The position numbers were made by a program, and so were the translations under genes. The notes under the pieces were generated by a model, which was not told the origin of the DNA, did not search any database, and saw only the letters and a list, made by a program, of their open reading frames with translations. 64,000 nucleotides of DNA from NCBI GenBank assembly GCA_023475025.1, contig JAMCWB010000051.1, forward strand, positions 118,458-182,457, written 5' to 3'. Origin of the DNA: Gammaproteobacteria bacterium. GTDB taxonomy: Bacteria; Pseudomonadota; Gammaproteobacteria; Pseudomonadales; Pseudomonadaceae. Below, one piece after another: positions 60,941 to 64,000 of this stretch. Numbering within the stretch: position 1 is the first letter of the stretch; each line of letters opens with the position of its first letter.

Positions 60941-61834
60941 TCAGCTGTCTTTGCCTAATACCAGTGTCAAAACGGTGCTCATACCGGACAACAGGCATTG
61001 GGCGTCATCCAGCGCATTGGCTGTTTCCACGCAAAGCATCTGCGTCCAGGCAGATGGCGAGAAATCGCCTAAACGCCGCGCCTTATCAGGCCCCGGGTTC
61101 CAGACCACGGTGGAATGACTGCCACTGGCCTGTAGCACCATCGCCGGCTTATCAGCCGGCATAATGTGCAACGGCTGCTGCGGATCGCTGTAGTAGATAC
61201 GATCGGTTTCACCCTCAAAAAGCACATCGCCCTGCTGCTCGAACGATTGCCAGTCACGCAGGGTATCCACATAACGACAACCCGCCAGGCCGTGCATCCG
61301 GGTGCTGTGAATATCCGGCGTGGGTAAATAGGTGTGCAGCGCCTGGGTAATATGTAGCGGCGCCGCACCCAGATTCTCGGTGGTGAGTTCCAGCCGGCAA
61401 TTATTGGCAGAAAAATGCAGCCGTAACTCAGCTCTGGCCGCACCGGACCAGCCCGGCATATCCAGCTCGGTAGTAGACAGGCTCAAGCGCAAGCTGACTG
61501 ACTGCGCAGACTCCTCAACTTCAACCAGAGTCCACAGCGCAGTACGGGCAAAACCATGAGCCGCATCAGTCTGCAACTGCTCGCGCACCGCCGGCGGGTT
61601 TTTCTCCGGCACGCCAAACCACGGCCAGCAAATCGGCACCCCGCCACGAATCGAACGCCCCGGCAGAAACTGCGCCTGCTCGCTCAACCACAACCAATTG
61701 CCCTGCCCCGTCGGCGCAAAATGCACCAGATGCGCGCCCTGCAAGAAAACGCGCGCAGTGAAGTCAGGATGTGTAACGTCCAGTGCATCCAGTTCGCCGA
61801 TGCGGGTGGTGTGGGTGTAGTGGTAGTTGGTCAT
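60941..61834 (-). CDS. yeaD: D-hexose-6-phosphate mutarotase (YeaD family)
   Basis: 297 residues, an aldose-1-epimerase-fold enzyme. Conserved blocks are SIRGGVPICWPWFG and AHGFARTALWTLVE (the general-base His). LELTTENLGAAPLHITQALH and VWNPGPDKARRLGDF follow. It interconverts anomers of hexose-6-phosphates. It starts with AGGAA upstream. Confidence 0.9.
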   Translation of the reverse strand: MTNYHYTHTTRIGELDALDVTHPDFTARVFLQGAHLVHFAPTGQGNWLWLSEQAQFLPGRSIRGGVPICWPWFGVPEKNPPAVREQLQTDAAHGFARTALWTLVEVEESAQSVSLRLSLSTTELDMPGWSGAARAELRLHFSANNCRLELTTENLGAAPLHITQALHTYLPTPDIHSTRMHGLAGCRYVDTLRDWQSFEQQGDVLFEGETDRIYYSDPQQPLHIMPADKPAMVLQASGSHSTVVWNPGPDKARRLGDFSPSAWTQMLCVETANALDDAQCLLSGMSTVLTLVLGKDS

Positions 61835-61963
61835 GGGGAGTTCCTGATGCTGCTTAATCGTCTGCGAGTTTGCTGTAGTGTACAGTTCAGCTAGTTAGTC
61901 ACGTCATTCGTTGGGTTAGTCTCACATTCAGCTTGGCTGTAAGAAGCCAGAGTAGAGCTGTGA

Positions 61964-62983
61964 TCAAATCACCACACGCAACCCTGCAGCATCACTGAAG
62001 ACCTCAAGCATCTTCTCTTGAAAGCGGGTTTTTGGCCCCTGCTGCAACGCCAGGTCATCCATCTGCAGCAATAACTCCGGCAGCACCGATTGCTCCAGCT
62101 GGCGGGCGGCCTGTTGGCCCAACAAGCTCAGAACCGCCAGCATAAATACGGGCTCATTATCCTCTGGGGCCAGTTGCTGCCAGCTGTTCAGCTCAGCAAT
62201 GATTGCCGCCGCGCCCTTGTCACTGGCGATATCAGTTACCGGGGCTGCTTGCTGCACTGCCGGCAAAGCTTTGTCGGCAGCTATTCCTCGCCCCCAACCC
62301 AGGACAACCAGCTGTATGGCGGTGACCAGCTGCCCAGCCTTCCAGCTACCAATCGCTGACGGGATAACAGCTGGCAGGTTGTTTTGCATGCGCTGAATCT
62401 TCAGGTTTCGCCAGTAGCGCAGAGCTTGCTGCAGCGCAAAGGGCGTCATCGATAACAGCCGCCAGAGCACGCCCAGCAGGCGCCACAATCCGTTCAGGAG
62501 CAGCAACAACAGCAGCAACGCTACCCTGGCCACTTCAATGAGGACAGTAAACAGCATAAAAAACAGGTGAGCCGTTGCGGCGTTTTTACCGCGGACCTGA
62601 ACGCCAAAGACCTTGGCTGAGGAGCGGTTGGGTTTGACCCAGTTGAAACTGCCCAATTGGTTGCGAGTGGAAAAGGTAATGCCGGATTTGGACAGGTTGG
62701 CTTTGGTAGCCCCTGAGCCGTAACGGCCGCGCAGGATGAAGCGGCCATTTTGCAGGGCCATCTGGGTATTTTTACCCACAGAGCGTGAGACTCTTACCCC
62801 GTGGCGACTATTGGCTGTGAGATTCAGGCCGGCAGCCTTGGTTTGCGCCCGCAAAGACACCCCGCCGGTGCGGCTGGCACGCAGATGCTTACCGCGATGC
62901 TCAATACGCGTTTGCTTGCCGAACTCGTCTTTTTTGCCGAGATTTAAAAAACTCACCGAATACTCCGTTTCACCGCGGCTCAT
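61964..62983 (-). CDS. Hypothetical membrane protein with repeated basic N-terminal motifs
   Basis: 339 residues. The N-terminal ~170 are polar, basic and rich in Ser/Gly (RTGGVSLRAQTKAAGLNLTA, then KANLSKSGITFSTRNQLGS), loosely recalling DUF4236-type repeats. Hydrophobic helices follow at about residues 155-190 (VALLLLLLLLNGLWRLLGVL). A soluble C-terminal domain of ~140 residues ends SDAAGLRVVI. ATG 62983 is chosen, as a longer reading from 63196 would overlap the tRNA remnant. The function is unknown. It is the last chromosomal gene before the integrated element. Confidence 0.6.
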   Translation of the reverse strand: MSRGETEYSVSFLNLGKKDEFGKQTRIEHRGKHLRASRTGGVSLRAQTKAAGLNLTANSRHGVRVSRSVGKNTQMALQNGRFILRGRYGSGATKANLSKSGITFSTRNQLGSFNWVKPNRSSAKVFGVQVRGKNAATAHLFFMLFTVLIEVARVALLLLLLLLNGLWRLLGVLWRLLSMTPFALQQALRYWRNLKIQRMQNNLPAVIPSAIGSWKAGQLVTAIQLVVLGWGRGIAADKALPAVQQAAPVTDIASDKGAAAIIAELNSWQQLAPEDNEPVFMLAVLSLLGQQAARQLEQSVLPELLLQMDDLALQQGPKTRFQEKMLEVFSDAAGLRVVI

Positions 62984-63114
62984 CCTGAGCAAGCCTATGA
63001 TTTGATCATAACAGAGGGGAAGTGGCGCATGCTGGTACGTCGCCCAAATGGCAGGCTTAGAGTGACGGTATAAGTAGGGATATTTTTTACTGAAGTGTTT
63101 TAACGCAGAAAACC

Positions 63115-63144
63115 AAAAAGGCCGATCATTGCTGATCGGCCTTT
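63115..63144 (-). terminator. Terminator of tRNA-Pro
   Basis: On the minus strand AAAGGCCGATCA pairs with its exact complement around GCAA and ends in TTTTT, eight bases after the CCA end of the tRNA remnant. It marks the chromosomal side of the junction. Confidence 0.85.
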
Positions 63145-63151
63145 CGATATT

Positions 63152-63200
63152 TGGTCGGGACGGAGTGATTCGAACACTCGACCCCTTGCACCCCATGCAG
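63152..63200 (-). tRNA. 3' half of tRNA-Pro(GGG): attachment site of an integrated element
   Basis: The minus strand reads ATGGGGT as anticodon loop, then the 3' anticodon stem GCAAG, variable loop, T arm GAGTG-TTCGAAT-CACTC and acceptor end CGTCCCG with ACCA. The 5' half is absent: upstream is AT-rich foreign sequence and the anticodon stem cannot close. This is the usual att copy left by an integrase that targets a tRNA 3' end. The complete tRNA should lie at the far end of the element. Confidence 0.85.
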
Positions 63201-63226
63201 TTATTTTAAACTTTCAACAAGACTGT

Positions 63227-63244
63227 ATCGGACAGCATCGGACA
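63227..63244. repeat. Direct repeat near the att site
   Basis: ATCGGACA occurs twice with a ten-base period, 27 bases from the tRNA remnant. It is a possible integrase arm-binding site. Confidence 0.4.
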
Positions 63245-63326
63245 CAATATATCTATAATATTCAATATCTTATATAATTTTCTTGTCCATATCCGAACAT
63301 ATCTCTATGATGGAATCCACCCTATC

Positions 63327-63348
63327 AGTGGGGGTAAAAGTGGGGGTA
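63327..63348. repeat. Direct repeat upstream of the integrase gene
   Basis: AGTGGGGGTA occurs twice with a 12-base period, 34 bases before the integrase ATG. It may be an integrase arm site or an operator. The surrounding 63201-63326 is AT-rich non-coding sequence. Confidence 0.45.
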
Positions 63349-63382
63349 TTTTTAACCTGCCTGTTTCAGATGCGGAGTACAC

Positions 63383-63877
63383 ATGGCTAAGCTAACGGTA
63401 AAAAAACTAGAGTCGATAACCGCTGATCAACACGGCATAATACTTCGCGATGATGGAAACCTGCTTGGGAAAGTCGGAAAAAGAAAGTCGGGGGTCACAA
63501 TCAGTTTTTACTATCGCTACAAATGGAATAGAAAAACCAGGGACCTTAGTTGTGGGACGTGGCCCAAAAATACACTTAGCGAAATAAGGGGCATCCGAGA
63601 CAGAGCCAAACTGTTGCTCTCCGAGGGGCTTGATCCCGGAGAGGCAAAAAAAGCTGCCAGAATCGAGGTGCAAAACGCAGTCGCTACAACGATCGCTGAG
63701 GCAGCTCAATCATCAGCTGAAATGCTCACCATCTCAGATCTGTTTGATAAATGGATAACAGACGGTGTTAACAGAGAAGACAATAATAGGGAGTTACAAC
63801 GCCGATTCGGCAAAGACGTCATCCCCTTTATAGGAAAAACCCCAATCAAGAGCCTGACTGAGGATGATCTACTGTAA
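63383..63877 (+). pseudogene. Tyrosine integrase, cut by an IS66-family insertion
   Basis: The first 163 codons are intact. They cover an N-terminal arm-binding domain (YRYKWNRKTRDLSCGTWPKN, RGIRDRAKLLLSEGLDPGEA) and most of a core-binding domain (LTISDLFDKWITDGVNREDN, GKTPIKSLTEDDLL). The catalytic domain is missing: the reading frame runs into the insertion at 63874 and stops on its TAA at 63875-63877. GGAG precedes the ATG. The gene adjoins the tRNA-Pro att site, so it is likely the integrase that brought the element, now inactive unless the insertion excises. Confidence 0.85.
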
Positions 63878-64000
63878 GCGCCTCTAAATCGACCCACTTG
63901 CCCTTAATCGAACTGGGCCACTTTTTTCACAACAGGCTCCAGTGCCGTATTCCATGGCAGCAACTGCTCCAGCTTCTCCAGCGTGTCAGCCTCAGCAATG
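63874..64000. mobile_element. IS66-family insertion sequence, right part beyond the window
   Basis: The element begins GTAAGCGCCTCTAAATCGAC, a GTAA end as IS66 family members have. It lies inside the integrase gene. The preceding eight bases GATCTACT would be the expected target duplication. The tnpC end is read towards this terminus. Confidence 0.7.
63904..64000 (-). CDS. tnpC: IS66 transposase TnpC, C-terminal end
   Basis: The visible 31 residues read IAEADTLEKLEQLLPWNTAL and EPVVKKVAQFD before TAA. LEQLLPWN is the C-terminal hallmark of IS66 transposases. The rest lies outside the window. Confidence 0.7.
   Translation of the reverse strand, partial: IAEADTLEKLEQLLPWNTALEPVVKKVAQFD

Overview
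The window looks like the chromosome of a marine or brackish member of the Pseudomonadaceae, possibly the Halopseudomonas branch. The anchor is the block ppiD-hupB-lon-clpX-clpP-tig, then tRNA-Leu/His/Arg, then folD, which is the order known from Pseudomonas. A TgpA/DUF58/MoxR operon, NasR-controlled nitrate uptake genes and several GGDEF proteins fit the same group. The species call is inference from gene order and protein flavour only.

Layout. 1-14.3 kb is a mixed accessory stretch: a partial BON-domain gene, an alpha/beta hydrolase, a ferric-reductase-like flavoprotein, a TetR regulator with two hotdog thioesterases, a CaCA-type exchanger, formamidase fmdA-fmdB and an ABC exporter. It also holds five decayed genes: a PAS receptor with two frameshifts, a DUF2306 fragment with an amber codon, a DUF4442 remnant, a 5'-truncated HlyD adaptor, and an FtsX-type permease with an amber codon plus a frameshift. 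14.4-21.2 kb carries DUF3429, the TgpA/DUF58/MoxR operon, a lipoprotein esterase and a TAXI-type binding protein. 21.3-31.7 kb is the conserved proteostasis block with three tRNAs and folD. 31.8-39.5 kb has an atypical SDR, a TonB receptor behind Fur boxes, a periplasmic binding protein translationally coupled to a diguanylate cyclase, a DUF411 protein and a second diguanylate cyclase. 39.7-46.6 kb is a complete SUF operon (iscR-sufB-C-D-S-A-T-E) headed by a near-consensus type 1 IscR box and invaded by a MITE between sufT and sufE. 46.8-54.6 kb contains an aldehyde dehydrogenase, a glutaredoxin-like protein, a YebC protein, a YhiN flavoprotein, fadH and an AraC regulator. 54.7-59.6 kb is nasR-nrtABC plus a 24-residue ORF. 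59.8-63.0 kb has a third diguanylate cyclase, a YeaD mutarotase and an unknown membrane protein.

The right end (63.1-64 kb) is the edge of an integrated element: the 3' half of a tRNA-Pro(GGG) with its own terminator, short direct repeats, a tyrosine integrase gene cut by an IS66-family insertion, and the end of that element's tnpC.

The most informative regulation is in the nrt leader. A sigma54-type promoter is followed by an RNA hairpin with the ANTAR hexaloop signature that overlaps one arm of an intrinsic terminator just before nrtA. This matches the NasR antitermination mechanism known from Klebsiella. The periplasmic-binding-protein/diguanylate-cyclase pair is the best candidate for a less-described sensing system.
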